64,000 bases of DNA from Thiotrichales bacterium (GCA_016744475.1 JADGEH010000007.1:1-64000); one strand, 5' to 3'; shown: positions 39,801 to 47,413, counted from the stretch's first letter. Numbers and translations: made by a program. The notes: a model not told the origin generated them from the sequence alone.

Positions 39801-42374
39801 CGTCAAGGTCGCCGTGCCATCACTGTTATCCGTCAAACTCAACCAAGCAGGCAGAGTTGGCGCGGTGATGACAGGCGATGCGCCGTCAGTGGTTTCGTTA
39901 TCCGTGGTGGTGATGTTGTAGGTATACGCCGTGCCCGCCGTGGCAGTAGTGACTTCGGTGCTGGAAAAGGCGGGGGGACGTTTTTCATACGCGCCGATGC
40001 TGCAATTCGTGCTTTGTGGGCGAGTGATGCCGCGTGCGTCTAAGTTGTTGACCGTGCCTGCGTCTGCACAAGCGGTGTTATCGCCTGCGTTGATGGCAGG
40101 AGAACCAGGCAGTAAAGCCATGGTGTGGACGGAACCGCCGTTGTCTTGCAAGCTGCCTAAGAGAGGAACTGATGTCGTGCTCGGTGTACCACAGCCAGTA
40201 TGATTTTCAATTAAATTATTGACATCAGATGCTAGGCTTGCAGTGGTTAAAACACAGTCATTTGCACCAGAACCATTGTTGTTATTGGCAAGAATGCTAT
40301 TTTTTAAATGCACGGTGCCTTGTTTAAAATGAACTCCCCCACCATTGGTTGTGCTGGTTGCAGTATTATTAGCAAATGTCGAATTCAAAATAGATACAGT
40401 ACCGCTGGTGTTAATGTATATAGCCCCCCCCCCGCCAGTACTTGCGGTTGACGTATTATTATAAAAACTGCTGTTGATCACCTCTCCAGAACTGTCACTC
40501 CCAAACCCAAGCGCACCACCGAAACCGGCTTCATTACCATAGAAAACACTGTTTTTTACCTGTAGAGAGCTTGTGTCTGAGGCGGTAATAGCACCCAGAT
40601 GAGTCGATGGCGAAGAAGCATTTGAAACAGTGCAATGTTCAAGTGTCAGCACAGCAGTGTTAGAAATGTGAACAGCACTACCTGCCCCAGCCCCCGTCCC
40701 TTTATCTAAATGCAAATACCTTAAGCTAATGGTTCCAGCATCTATATTAAAAATAGTGACGTCGCCGGTACCATCGCTATCGCTATCACCACTGATAGTG
40801 ATGTTATTAGTTTCGCCATCAATACTCAGGTTTTTACTAATACCCAACTGGCTGGCCAGCGAGATGGTCTGCCCTGCAAGACTGGCATCAAAAGTAATGA
40901 CGCTGCCATTCCCCGCACAAGCGATGACATTACGCAAAGAACCCGCGCCAGAATCGGCTGCGCTGGTCACTGTGGTGGTGGCATTGTTCACATTGCTTTC
41001 ACTGCCGCTGGCAATATAAAAATCATTCGTATCATTGGCGCTGCTGGCGGTATCTGCCGCCGTATTACCAGAAAAACTCACACCGCAAGAAGCTGCGCCG
41101 ATGCTCGGCAAACTTGCAGGCATAGATTCGTTGTTAGCATTAGTATTGGTCGTTAAGTGCATGATAAACAACGCGCCGCCCAAGCCTTGTCCGTCATTGG
41201 TGGGTGTCGGGTTTCCGGCTCCACCCGTAGTGCTGTTATTGCTGAAAGTCACTGTTTGCAACGTCAAAGTACCCGTGCGAATAAAGATCGCACCCCCCAA
41301 GCCTGCACCGCCGCCGCCGTTATCGCCAGCAGCAAAACCACCCGCCCCATTGAGGCGACCACCGCCGCCGCCAAAGCCGCCTTTGCCGCCGGCTAATGTA
41401 GGGCTATTACTACCCGCAGCACCGCCGCCACCGCCAAAGCCACCGTTACCGCCCGCGCCATTACTGGAGCTGCTGCCAGAACCGCCGCCGCCGCCAAAGC
41501 CACCATGACCACCACGACTACCACTACTAGAAGAAGCGCCACCGCCGCCGCCGCCAAAACCGCCTGTGCCACCGATCCCTGAGTTATTGCCACCGCCGCC
41601 GCCGCCATAACCACCATTGCCACCAGTTGCTGAACCCGCTCCATTACCAAAGGCATCCGTGCCCCCCGTGCCCGTACCGCTACCATTAGTCGCCAGTCCA
41701 CCACCGCCACCACCGCGACTGGCATTAGCTGCGCCATTACCATAGAAACCACCGCCGCCAGCCCCAGGGAAACCATCGACACGCGCACCATTACCGCCCA
41801 TGCCGCCACCGCCGCCTTTGCCACCGCCTTTGCCTAGACCGCCTACCGCTTGATTGTTATCCAGCGTGACATTGATGAGTGAAACATCACCGTCATAAAT
41901 CAAAATGGCACCGCCCATACCAGCACCACCACCACCACCATTCTTAGCGTCTCCGCCTTTGGCCATGCCTTTTTCGATGGTCAAGTCTTGAAACACCACG
42001 GTGCCGCTTTCGACAAAAAACGGGCGTTTATCGCCTGTGCCATCCGTGTCTTCATCGCCAGTAACGATACTGGTGGCTTCAGATGCGCCCTGAAAGGTGA
42101 TGTTGCTGGTGATGGGAATCGTCGGTGCACCGACAAAGGTGCCGACGGGAATGCTGATAATGTCGTCGCCACTGCCTGCGGTGCAAGCACCACTGGCGGT
42201 GCTGTCGTTGTTAGCCGCTTCGATGGCCTTGCTCATGGTGCAAGTGACGGCATCAATGGTGATAGTCGCCGCTTGTGCTTGTGGCAACAAGCTACAAGCC
42301 AACAATATCCATGCTGATAGGCAATGTGATGGGCGCATGGGTAGCGTGCGGAAGGGGGTTTGATGGGCGTTCAT
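27846..42374 (-). CDS. Giant exported multi-domain protein B (beta-helix units, InlB repeats)
   Basis: 4842 residues. The signal peptide ends near residue 35 (PQAQA), followed by a CSLREA-like start (ITIDAVTCTMSKAIEAAN) and a long Gly-rich stretch (about 150-370) with GGGGG runs. Six tandem units follow: a right-handed beta-helix region, a choice-of-anchor-Q-like end (DNGGSVHTMALLPGSPA, ITRPQST) and a putative Ig domain (FSSTEVT...TLTGTP). Cadherin-like domains, a Calx-beta-like region, eight InlB-type B-repeats, the 16-residue repeats, a TDNGTDPGTGG linker and the same C-terminal region as protein A (RRRGRARQV twice) complete it. AGAGG lies 9 bases before the ATG. The C-terminal half is clearly paralogous to protein A; the N-terminal half is different. 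Probably a surface or matrix protein; no dedicated exporter is adjacent. Confidence 0.9.
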   Translation of the reverse strand: MNAHQTPFRTLPMRPSHCLSAWILLACSLLPQAQAATITIDAVTCTMSKAIEAANNDSTASGACTAGSGDDIISIPVGTFVGAPTIPITSNITFQGASEATSIVTGDEDTDGTGDKRPFFVESGTVVFQDLTIEKGMAKGGDAKNGGGGGAGMGGAILIYDGDVSLINVTLDNNQAVGGLGKGGGKGGGGGMGGNGARVDGFPGAGGGGFYGNGAANASRGGGGGGLATNGSGTGTGGTDAFGNGAGSATGGNGGYGGGGGGNNSGIGGTGGFGGGGGGASSSSGSRGGHGGFGGGGGSGSSSSNGAGGNGGFGGGGGAAGSNSPTLAGGKGGFGGGGGRLNGAGGFAAGDNGGGGAGLGGAIFIRTGTLTLQTVTFSNNSTTGGAGNPTPTNDGQGLGGALFIMHLTTNTNANNESMPASLPSIGAASCGVSFSGNTAADTASSANDTNDFYIASGSESNVNNATTTVTSAADSGAGSLRNVIACAGNGSVITFDASLAGQTISLASQLGISKNLSIDGETNNITISGDSDSDGTGDVTIFNIDAGTISLRYLHLDKGTGAGAGSAVHISNTAVLTLEHCTVSNASSPSTHLGAITASDTSSLQVKNSVFYGNEAGFGGALGFGSDSSGEVINSSFYNNTSTASTGGGGAIYINTSGTVSILNSTFANNTATSTTNGGGVHFKQGTVHLKNSILANNNNGSGANDCVLTTASLASDVNNLIENHTGCGTPSTTSVPLLGSLQDNGGSVHTMALLPGSPAINAGDNTACADAGTVNNLDARGITRPQSTNCSIGAYEKRPPAFSSTEVTTATAGTAYTYNITTTDNETTDGASPVITAPTLPAWLSLTDNSDGTATLTGTPDGSDVGANAVVLSLNESTENVTQSFDVTVACVTNPVVTSNADSGANSLRWGIQAACSGDTVTFDADHTITLASDLTINKNLTIDGDPRTIRIDGNDSTPIFYVSSGSVDLKNLTLEKGALVNDHGAALYVGSSANVLLQYVLFQNNVVTGSGKGAAVYVDDGVLSVYSTVFFNNSSQTDGAAIYNTGSSALLKVFDSDFSNNTASGQGAALRNAQGTAHLISTSVYNNTATGHGGGVSNSGTLHILNSTLASNSTGVYSDGTLHLKNALVANSTSYDCNNTGTLSSNVRNLIEDGTCSPALTGDPLLGAYQDNGGSGVYTLALLPDSPAANAGDNTTCADATTVNNFDARGITRPQSTLCSIGAYEKRPPAFSSTEVTSATSGTAYTYNITTTDNETTDGASPVITAPTLPAWLSLTDNTDGTATLTGTPGFDDVGSHAVVLSLNENTEDVTQSFNITIPCVSHPIVTSNADSGTTSLRAAIFAACSGDTITFDADYSILLANPLSINKPLTIDGGSNNIAMSGDTDSNGTGDVPIFDVSAGNLSLESLTLSKGISTVGSAINVTNSASTLSINNCHFDNNTATGTVSGNRSGGAIYTIGPLTVTNSSFTSNTAYSGGAIYSSGTSLSVSDTDFSTNAANTGAGGGISFSGTTATINGGTFNGNQANGSTFGFGGAIATLSAPTDISVTGTVFISNSTNNSTDGGGGAINFGLDITGSVSNSTFTSNSTTQRGGALRLNDGANVSVGNSIFSANESNKNGGAISLQNEGNTDTVITVSHSLFENNKTLVSGYGGAIAQIAGTGSGKTRSHIFTSLFNGNQSIQSGGALQFSGVDSGQVINNTFIGNTATSSGGGVNLASAATNLSVVNNTFSGNSSAASQGGNINVDGILAVFSNNIIANNTGGGDCRIGTTLPGSITTNINNLIEDNTCSPALSGDPNLGALQNNGGSVQTMALLPDSPAANAGNNTACADAGTVNNLDARGITRPQSTNCSIGAYEKRPPVFSSTEVTAATAGTAYTYSITTTDNETTDGASPAITAPTKPAGLTLTDNGDGTATLTGTPLGVDVGSHSVTLSLNESTENVTQSFNITVACMSNPIVSNNADSGAGSLRDGIAGACSGDTVTFDADYSITLASELTLDKNLSIDGGANNITVSGNNVTRVFNVASGSINLNSLTISNGHAGAQNGGGIFVASGAGVTLSNSVMSNNTAAKGGAIESYAGALLLTINNSVFSGNGSSATHGGTLDLASDANIFNSTFYNNTASIGGAALNINPTYTITIKNSTFSDNSKHTIRSHGGFLALSNNIIANTTSGSDCYFYDASGGVTTNTNNLIEDGTCSPLVSSDPLLGALQDNGGTVHTMALLPNSPAANAGDNANCEATDARGITRPQSTNCSIGAYEKRPPAFSSTEVTAATAGTAYTYNITTTDNESTDGASPAITASTKPAWLTLTDNGDGTATLSGTPDGSDAGANAVVLSLNESTENVTQSFDVTVTCASHPVVTSSADTGTNSLRWAIQAACVGDTVTFDAGIAGSTIDISSSGQLDIDKDLSIDGSGQNMTVSGGGAVRVFSLGASTTIAFNSLTIADGSAASNSTGAGISGPDVTLTVENCLFKNNQAGHGGAIRVSGATLTVKNSIFYNNIATSRGGGILLGGDGGTLNIYNSTFSANSAPVSKGAGVYNLDASGTLNLYNNIFAGAVSGSDCYLQTGNINDNINNLFEDNSCNSGTTISGRLSGNPALGTLQDNGGSIHTLALLPGSPALNAGNNASCEATDARGITRPQSTNCSIGAYEKHPSAFSSTEVTSATSGTVYTYNISTTDNETTDGASPAITAPTKPAWLTLTDNGNGTATLTGTPDGSDAGVNAVVLSLNESTENVTQSFDVTVACASNPVVTSSADTGANSLRWAVGAACVGDTVTFDTDHTITLLSELDVNKDLTIDGGANNITITTASSIRLLDFVGTTTATLKALTLSNGNAGGIYGGAISMGTAINLTIEQCMLSDNTAARGGAINNSNGVLTVKNSVFANNTASSVGGGAVYNDNSSTLTVINSIFTGNSANGAGAAIRGGNASITLLNSTISGNSTSGSGGLHIGTGATRILKNTLIANNTGGDCSGTFLTHTNNLIKDGSCATNASSMVTGDPNLGTLQDNGGSMQTMALLPGSPAANAGDNASCEATDARGITRPQSTNCSIGAYEKRPPAFSSTEVTSVNEDAAYSYSITTTDNESTDGASPAITVPTKPTWLTFTDNGDGTATLSGTPTNAEVGTHNVVLSLNESTENVQQSFTVTVNQVNDQPSFTASNPATIDEDAGAQTLAGWATFDSGTDESDSVVAYTVSAISHSGLFSAVPAVDNSGTLTYTPAAAQNGTSTFDVTVQDDGGTANGGLDTSATLTFTITVNAVNDAPVLDFSGAPVLTDILEEDVASNGNLISEIIASVEPAVTMLSDDDPADTHGLAIFTTDESNGAWEYSLNNGSSWQAVGVVSASHARMLASDVVTRLRFVPNADYHGTAAINFRLWDKNDATVNGNTAAIISSGGATAFSADTEVAQITVVPVNDQPSFEYLSHDITHPIALSGAHTVPAWAFNIDLGSVDENVSQTPLFIVNVTDPTDILNDAAPPTVAANGQFTYTLNAGAGVATLEMFLQDNGGVTNGGVDMSTAASVTIGKGALEVLLSAGTAGEGAGAGAITGTVSRESSTQGDLTVSLASSDMGEATVPLTVVILDGELSATFAIDAMDDSTLDGTQSLTLTASAPGQTSGTAAIQVFDNERTLTMLVTGEGSVSPGPGEVVVTQGDSVQLSATPAAGWVFDGWSGCSSNGSVFINNNYTCTATFSQLSFNLTADITGGEGTVSGTGSHLSQQALTLTATPSAGWTLPVLWGGDCDVDGTAFLDADKHCTAAFTQQSFTLSLNQVGEGVVTGAGSYPSFTPVNISATPAAGWQFDGWDSACSTIPVNMDSDKTCTATFSRQSFNLTASVSQGQGQVSGAGSYVFGDTVQLSAAPESGWALSAWSGDCAANGSVFIDTDKHCTASFALQNFTLSASTNGQGQVSGTGGYVFGDTAQLSATADTGWTFKQWSGDCDSQGAVVMNTDKQCAAHFERQSFNVSATINGQGDVEGAGSYLFEDVAQLIPTPAEGWQFDGWAGDCDADGQVTVTTAITCEAIFSEINNAITLTVNISGQGSVTGDGEYAFNDSAFLTATPASEWFFLGWSGDCLGDVSKPFIGVLMDDSKTCGLSFTQDTFILTVDVTGQGRVDGQGQYPPFTDILLKAVRQDGWLFTGWGGDCTTSGEVTLNSDKHCTATFEPPPDPDAPNQVAAVPVENFAALTPESIATVPPTMLNQLNSEQLAAIPPAAFSQLSASQLANLGTEAVAGITPDQVASLPPEALSDLNGDSLQALATDTIEALSPEQVDALNETEVQNMPSTEVSELMVNLNAGTIDPIVVVDMLPEGWGIDLATGDLSAPSGTAITYQTLDVQEQLPTQVSLANVPDLNSGFSLGGEGSKGSALSNMQTSLDLGNAGSTPSTGTGGTDNGTDPGTGGTDNGTDPGTGGTDNGTDPGTGGTDNGTDPGTGGTDNGTNPGTGGTDNGTAPGTGGTDNGTNPGTGGTDNGSNPGTGGTDNGTGSTGSGSGGGLQSQFNLSQKSTGILKVSATFDSRFEMAFVPDPNNIIVVNDTTPIGLAVDEGGFTIVITPSGESFRVLPAPANPEAFPQALGADSNTQVTADGSVFFDYADSTRRRGRARQVATFQSFVEPAPDAFICMAFCGIIPPEQLAPEYIPTPDTPQPEGCLCDPALFPPELQPGMYMPPPGRRIDSFLPTDNQNKATFVYPDGRAQTLNPALLEPDEFKSIGEQYEGVEKVVRNANGTFTATAAGRKYLLKPVFDVQVNDNVSNSDDTSIQINNEVLEFHVPFDTQTNDARRRGRARQVVVFQPVVEFIPEEFCSLELIPERRICQFGEQFCEELLPGDWRCELNLEAFFN
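28918..29210 (-). repeat. 33-bp tandem repeat encoding TDNGTDPGTGG
   Basis: Eight to nine near-identical 33-bp units in-frame in giant protein B, at the place where protein A has its Gly-Thr linker. Copy change keeps the frame. There are no spacers, so it is not a CRISPR array. Confidence 0.95.
33190..40160 (-). repeat. Six large degenerate repeats in giant gene B
   Basis: A nearly identical block (encoding ARGITRPQST, CSIGAYEKRPPAFSSTEV and the following Ig domain) recurs near 33200, 34410, 35590, 36790, 38690 and 39980. Spacing is about 1.2-1.9 kb. The beta-helix parts between are more diverged. The high identity of the blocks makes recombination or gene conversion likely. Confidence 0.9.
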
Positions 42375-42781
42375 ATTCGTCAGCCTCTAGTGTAAAAAAC
42401 GTGATATTGCAGTCAACAACTGTGTTTGCTCGTATCCTTGATGTACAAGGGAGAGGATTCTGGCATCGTAGACGGGGCTTTTATAGCGTTATATTGACTC
42501 AGTTGAACTGAGCTAAACAGTGCAAAAGACCTGACATTCTGTGTTCATAAGGCTCACAAAATTTGGAGTCTAAAACCTTTGCGTAGCGCCTGATTAGGTT
42601 AATTTTAGCATGGATCAACGCCCTTGAAATGAAGCGACCATTCATCGCCATGACCAGTGGTAGTGGCCTGATTCACAAACCTTATGTAGCCACTGTATGA
42701 GCGCTTAAAGTCAGTGATGAACGGCGATTAAAATCCTGTTAAAAAGGGGCTAGGCGCTTGATTGCGACGAATTTACCCTTA
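42375..42781. other. Upstream region of giant gene B
   Basis: About 400 bases that should hold the promoter for giant gene B on the minus strand. I see no gene; short open stretches on the plus strand look like debris. No clear -35/-10 pair can be fixed. Confidence 0.4.
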
Positions 42782-42782
42782 A

Positions 42783-42819
42783 GAGCCTATACGAAAACGG
42801 GATAATCGGCTGCAAACCC
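42783..42819. repeat. Solo end of a family 2 MITE-like element
   Basis: The terminal 37 bases (AGAGCCTATACGAAAACGGG onward) match the other family 2 copies, then the match stops. It is a truncated or decayed copy. Confidence 0.8.
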
Positions 42820-42856
42820 CATTTTCTATTTCACTTCCTAACCTTATCTGAGCATC

Positions 42857-42970
42857 ATGCAAACTCATTTAGATTCTCTACAACAGCAGGTTAATCAAAG
42901 CATTATTGGCCAGGAAGGGCTGGTCACACGGCTCTTAAAAACGAGCATTGGCTGGTTGCTGCGGGGATGA
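42857..42970 (+). pseudogene. MoxR-like AAA ATPase fragment
   Basis: The first 25 codons (MQTHLDSLQQQV, then SIIGQEGLVTRLL) look exactly like the start of MoxR-family ATPases, just before the Walker A region. The next bases still resemble the NGHLLVEG stretch but in a shifted frame, and homology then disappears without any Walker motifs. It is a truncated, frameshifted remnant next to a truncated MITE end, most likely left by deletion. Confidence 0.65.
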
Positions 42971-43177
42971 CATTCATCGTGCGTCCGCTCAAAGTGACTA
43001 TTGGGCTAGTGAGTGATGCATTATGCCAACATGTAACCGCACATTTTATAATGCGTATTGCGTCAATGCCCCTGATACTTCTTCCCGGTTTTATTGCCTT
43101 TGTCTAACAGTCATAGGGCATACTTTCTCTAAAATCTGGCAGTCAATATCGAACACCTTTCTAAGGAGAAAAAACAG

Positions 43178-43623
43178 ATGTTGAAATTTTACACATTGAT
43201 CTGTCTGCTGTTATCTATGGCGTTAAATCATTCTGTATATGCAGAATTAACTCAGCTCAGTTTAGACACGATCACGGAATCAGAGGAACCCTTTTCTAGG
43301 CGTGTGTATTCTTATGATTTTAATGTCAGACCGGATGGCACTATTGATGTTATATATTCCAAGCCCGTAGTGGGAGAAGATCGTGCTCGAATTATTTATA
43401 TGAATAAACCTGTGGGTGGAACTTGACCTGCTGAATCAGAAAGAATTATTTTAGAAGAATTTGGCTCGGTATTGTCTGTGTCTACTTGGCTGATGTTTGA
43501 TCCTCAAACCACCACTATTCACATCAGTTATCTGGTTAAAAGAAATTATATTAATCAACAGGGAGCAACCCATACTCATGGCTTAGTCTATCAAACAATC
43601 AATAATAGAGTTATTTTTATTTA
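43178..43623 (+). pseudogene. Secreted-protein gene interrupted by an in-frame TGA
   Basis: A strong AAGGAG ribosome site and a signal peptide (LICLLLSMALNHSVYA) open an 82-codon frame that stops at TGA, 43424-43426. The same frame then continues for 65 codons to a TAA at 43621-43623, with matching composition (ERIILEEFGSVLSVSTWLMF). A full-length protein would be about 148 residues. This looks like a recent nonsense mutation in a small exported protein of unknown family. Selenocysteine is unlikely, since no SECIS-like hairpin or selenoprotein motif is visible. A truncated 82-aa product may still be made. Confidence 0.65.
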
Positions 43624-44230
43624 AAAATCAACCAGTTAGGTGCGTAGAATTTCCACAACCCAGTACGAACCCCAAGAAATTCATCATAAAAATCAAAGCT
43701 ATGTAATCGTAGTCTATTTGATAGAATTTGGTATCTTTTCATAGCTCCAATACTATGTTCAACTACAATCCTTTTTGATGAAAGCTCTTTAGTGAACTAT
43801 TTTTGTTCTTTTGATAATGGATTATTTTTAGATTTTTTATAGGGCAGTTCTAATGATTTAGAAGTATAAATTTTTCCAAACCCAGTGTCACCAGAAGCAA
43901 CCTTAATATTGAAATTTTCAAACCAGTTTATATTTGGTGGGAACATTTTTTTTCAGTCAATTAAAATCTTGCATATTTCCATTAACATTGGGACTCAAAT
44001 ACTTAATATATGTCTCTGTTGTAATTATCACTATTGACTTCAATGTGTGACTTTTTTTGCCTGAATAATGCTATTGCTGAATGCCTTTATCATTTGGGCG
44101 TTGTATTCTTTGTTCTGTTGCATCATTAAGAATTTCAATACCTGTTGCTTGCTGGCGCTTAGCATTTGAGGCATCCATACCTGAATAAATCATATCCTAG
44201 TCCTGATTTAAGGCTAAATAATCAGCCCTA
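43618..44230 (-). pseudogene. Decayed IS5-family (DDE_Tnp_4-like) transposase
   Basis: Reading the minus strand gives recognisable C-terminal transposase blocks: DATEQRIQRPNDKG, YSGKK-HTLK, VASGDTGFGKIY, SSKRIVVEHSIGAMKRYQIL and a final DFYDEFLGV. They are broken by at least three stops and frameshifts, and the N-terminal half is missing. The YSGKKxxHTLK and VEHxIGxxKRY motifs fit the IS5-type DDE transposases. Terminal repeats were not found. Confidence 0.75.
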
Positions 44231-44333
44231 TCAAGGTGAACAATCTACTGTAAAATAAGGATTATTTCTATAATCAACGGAATGATAGTGAAGTTCAATA
44301 GACAAAAAAATATTATTTTCATCACGGGTGGCT

Positions 44334-45115
44334 ATTATGTTGGAAGTTGTTTGCCGTGTTAGAAAAAATGTATATTCAGCCTCTCTAAATTCAAACATAG
44401 ATGCGAGCCGCCAAGCAGTGTATGACAAGCTATACAATGTAGAACTAAACACCAGTCAAGAACTTGTACGTTATATAGAAAAACTATATCAGTTGTTAAG
44501 ACTGCCTGTCCTTCAAGGACTGGCAGTCTTGGATTTGGCTCTATCTCAAGCCTACAAATGATATACTTTATCTATATTGGCTCAGAATCAGAATTAATTA
44601 TCCGAGAAATGAAGGCAGCACAAACGCCTTTATGACAAGGATTTAGAACAAAGTTTTTAGATGGCAACTGCATTGAAGCAACAGAAAAAGACTGAAAGTC
44701 TTAAGAAAAACCAACGCAGGTGCATGACCTGGGACATCATTGGTTGTATTTGAACAAGAATGAGGCATTGTTAGCGATGTATTCCCTTGTGAAGACGGAC
44801 ATGCTCAAGAACGCTCGCTGTTATCTTCTGTATTAGAAACCATTAAAAAAGATGATTTATGGTGTGCTGATAGGCATTTTTGCACGTTAGGTTTTCTATT
44901 TGGAATACAGCATAAAGAAGCCTATTTTGTCATTCGACAACATGCAAACACTCCATTGACATCATTGACTGAAAAGACATTTATAGGTGAATCCGACACG
45001 GGTAAAGTCTATGAACAAAATATAGGGAGAAGACATTGATGTGCGTCGAGTGATTGTAGAATTAAAAAATACAACCCGTAACGGAGATAAAGAACCGTGC
45101 AAACTTATGTGAGAA
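44334..45115 (+). pseudogene. Decayed IS4-family transposase
   Basis: The plus strand keeps pieces of an IS4-type transposase: an N-terminal segment (NIDASRQAVYDKLYNVELN), then in other frames LDGNCIEATEKRLKVLRKTNAG, VSDVFPCEDGHAQERSLL, DLWCADRHFCTLGFLFGIQ and VRRVIVELKNTTRNGDKE. Stops, frameshifts and an inserted hairpin repeat (44489-44540) show it is dead, and the C-terminal E-containing part is lost. DGNxIEATExR and ADRxFCT correspond to the DDE-bearing regions. Confidence 0.78.
44489..44540 (+). repeat. Short hairpin repeat, copy 2
   Basis: AAGACTGCC and GGCAGTCTT enclose an inner hairpin (TGTCCTTCAAGGACT). Flanks match the copy at 321-354. It interrupts the IS4-type transposase remnant, so it inserted or expanded within it. 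Confidence 0.6.
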
Positions 45116-45289
45116 AACTTTAAAACACTTATGGTCAACTACTTACGTCCTCCATTATGGGGTCTCGGTAACACATCACCTGTTTCGGCATAGAGGTTTA
45201 GTCCATCTCAAATCATTTGAATACGGCGCGGGCATTGATAGCTCCCTGGCAAAAGGCATGATAACAACGGAACCAAATATGAAATTGCT

Positions 45290-45316
45290 ATATGCCTCTC
45301 CCTCGCAACAAGTCTA
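45290..45316. repeat. Solo end of a family 1 MITE-like element
   Basis: CCTCGCAACAAGTCTA and adjoining bases match the terminus of the elements at 4156 and 15617; the body is absent. It lies 7 bases from the SulP stop codon. Confidence 0.65.
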
Positions 45317-45323
45317 ATGATGT

Positions 45324-46859
45324 TTATCCACCTAATTGATCATCCGCCACATGATAACGTGGGTCTTCAATCACATTCACTTCCACTAAATCCCCCGCTT
45401 TACGTAATAACTGACGACATTCCAGACTGAGATGACGCAAATGCAAACGCTTACCCGCATTAAGATAACGTTCAGCTAAGGTATCAATGGCTTCAATGGC
45501 GCTGTGATCCATGACACGAGAATGTTGAAACTCGACCACTACATCGTCGGGATCATTTTTCGGGTCAAATAAATTCTGAAAATTATTCACTGAAGCAAAA
45601 AACAAAGGGCCGTGTAGTTCATAGACTTTACCGCTTAGATTGCCTGTATAGGTTTTGACATTGATATGTTTGGCATGTTCCCACGCAAAGACCAAGGCTG
45701 AAACAATCACGCCGACCACCACCGCAATGGCTAAATCTGTGGCTACCGTCACGCCAGACACCAGCACTAGAACAAAAGCATCTGCACGAGGAATTCTGCC
45801 CATAATGCGTAAACTTGACCACTCAAAGGTACCGATAACCACCATAAACATCACACCGGTCAAAGCCGCGAGAGGAATCATCTCAATCAAGCCTGACGCG
45901 AATAAAATAAATATTAATAAAAACAAGGCTGCAGAAATACCCGATAAACGCCCACGCCCACCAGAGTTAATATTGATCATGCTTTGCCCGATCATGGCAC
46001 AGCCGCCCATGCCGCCGAAAAAGCCTGTGACCGTATTCGCCACGCCTTGTCCCACACATTCTCGATTGCCTTTGCCACGGGTTTCGGTCAAATCATCAAT
46101 TAAGCTCAAAGTCAGCAAAGATTCAATTAAGCCTATCGCTGCCAAAATCACGGCATAAGGAAAAATAATCGTCAAAGTGTCCCAAGTGAGAGGCACGCTA
46201 GGAATGTGAAAAGACGGTAAACCGCCTGCAATAGAGGCGAGATCACCGACTGAGCGGCTGTCTAATTGCAAGCCAATAACAATCGCTGTCACCACAAGAA
46301 TCGCTGCTAAAGAAGCGGGAATGACTTTGGTTAATTTAGGCAAAAAGTGAATAATCGCCATCGTTAAGGTGACTAAGGCCAACATGACATACAGCGCGTC
46401 CCCTTGTAACCATTGGGAGGCACCCGTGTCGTCTTTGATTTGAAAAGATTGAAGTTGAGCTAGAAAGATGACAATGGCTAATCCATTGACAAAGCCCAGC
46501 ATGACGGGATGAGGCACCATGCGGATGAATTTCCCCAAGCGCAGCAAGCCGACGAGAATTTGAATAATGCCCATTAATACGACGGTAGCTAATAAATATT
46601 CCAAGCCATGCTGTGCCACCAACGCGACCATGACCACGGCTAATGCGCCTGTAGCGCCTGAAATCATGCCTGGACGACCACCAATGGCAGCGGTGATCAG
46701 TCCCACTAAAAAAGCGGCATACAAGCCGACAAGAGGCTCTACGCCAGCTACAAAAGCAAAGGCCACTGCTTCTGGCACCAATGCCAACGCCACTGTCAGC
46801 CCTGACAATATGTCATTCCTTGGGCAACCCTGTTCCGTACACTTAAAATTAAAAAACAC
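45324..46859 (-). CDS. SulP-family anion permease with STAS domain
   Basis: A 511-residue inner-membrane transporter. About 10-11 hydrophobic segments (residues about 15-395) include the family signature near the start ([20 protein letters not shown]) and [25 protein letters not shown], typical of SulP. A cytoplasmic STAS domain follows (about 405-495, [19 protein letters not shown]). Members carry sulfate, bicarbonate or other anions; in a sulfur oxidiser sulfate is a reasonable guess, not proven. The likely start is GTG at 46859 with GAGG 6 bases before it. It stands alone, next to dead insertion sequences, and its stop is 7 bases from a MITE remnant. Confidence 0.9.
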   Translation of the reverse strand: MFFNFKCTEQGCPRNDILSGLTVALALVPEAVAFAFVAGVEPLVGLYAAFLVGLITAAIGGRPGMISGATGALAVVMVALVAQHGLEYLLATVVLMGIIQILVGLLRLGKFIRMVPHPVMLGFVNGLAIVIFLAQLQSFQIKDDTGASQWLQGDALYVMLALVTLTMAIIHFLPKLTKVIPASLAAILVVTAIVIGLQLDSRSVGDLASIAGGLPSFHIPSVPLTWDTLTIIFPYAVILAAIGLIESLLTLSLIDDLTETRGKGNRECVGQGVANTVTGFFGGMGGCAMIGQSMININSGGRGRLSGISAALFLLIFILFASGLIEMIPLAALTGVMFMVVIGTFEWSSLRIMGRIPRADAFVLVLVSGVTVATDLAIAVVVGVIVSALVFAWEHAKHINVKTYTGNLSGKVYELHGPLFFASVNNFQNLFDPKNDPDDVVVEFQHSRVMDHSAIEAIDTLAERYLNAGKRLHLRHLSLECRQLLRKAGDLVEVNVIEDPRYHVADDQLGG

Positions 46860-47227
46860 AAAAAACCTCGACTCAGTGAATTAAAACCCTGAATATTACC
46901 ATGTATATCCTTAATGACTGAGCCTGGGAACGCTGAAAATCGCTTATTTTTTTAATAAAAAACTTAAATATCATTCACCTATAGAACTTAAGTAAAGCCT
47001 TATTTAGCCTGCTTAAAAATAGACTCAAACGTAAAAAAACTGCGATGGCGGCGTACCTGAGTAGAACCAGGAAGCCACACTGATGACACAAGTCACCTTT
47101 CTATGTCATCTGTGAATTTAATCTTGTTAAGATGGTTTTATTGGGCGAAAGCCTTTTGGCTGTAGAAGTTGTGGATAAAACCTCATAAGCATAGACGGGA
47201 CAAGGCTTAACAGCTTCTCACATCACA
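46860..47227. other. Gap between the SulP and cytochrome genes
   Basis: About 370 bases, AT-rich, with no credible frame. It must contain the SulP promoter on the minus strand; I see no well-defined sites. Confidence 0.4.
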
Positions 47228-47389
47228 TTAAACTTATCCCGGTTTAAACGCCGTGGCGAAAAGCAGCGGGATGGTGCGGGGTTTTTCGTTCATTTGAGGC
47301 GAATAGTCATTCTATTTCACGAGAATGAACGGAAAAATCCGCCCATATCCGCTGTTTTGCAGTCGGTGTTTTAAGCCGGGACAAGTCTA
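47228..47389. repeat. MITE-like element, family 3 (full copy)
   Basis: About 162 bp. Its ends are ACTTATCCCGGTTTAAACGCC and a GCCGGGACAAGTCTA terminus. The interior shows GTTCATTTGAGGCGAATAG and ATAGTCATTCTATTTC. It is the third sequence family with the same overall plan. The end lies 24 bases before the cytochrome gene, so it may carry or disturb its promoter. Confidence 0.85.
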
Positions 47390-47413
47390 TTAACCACAAT
47401 CTAAGAGGTCGTC

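Noticed and set aside
43424-43426. TGA as a selenocysteine codon
   Set aside because: No SECIS-like hairpin directly after it, no known selenoprotein motif, and the surroundings are full of decayed genes.
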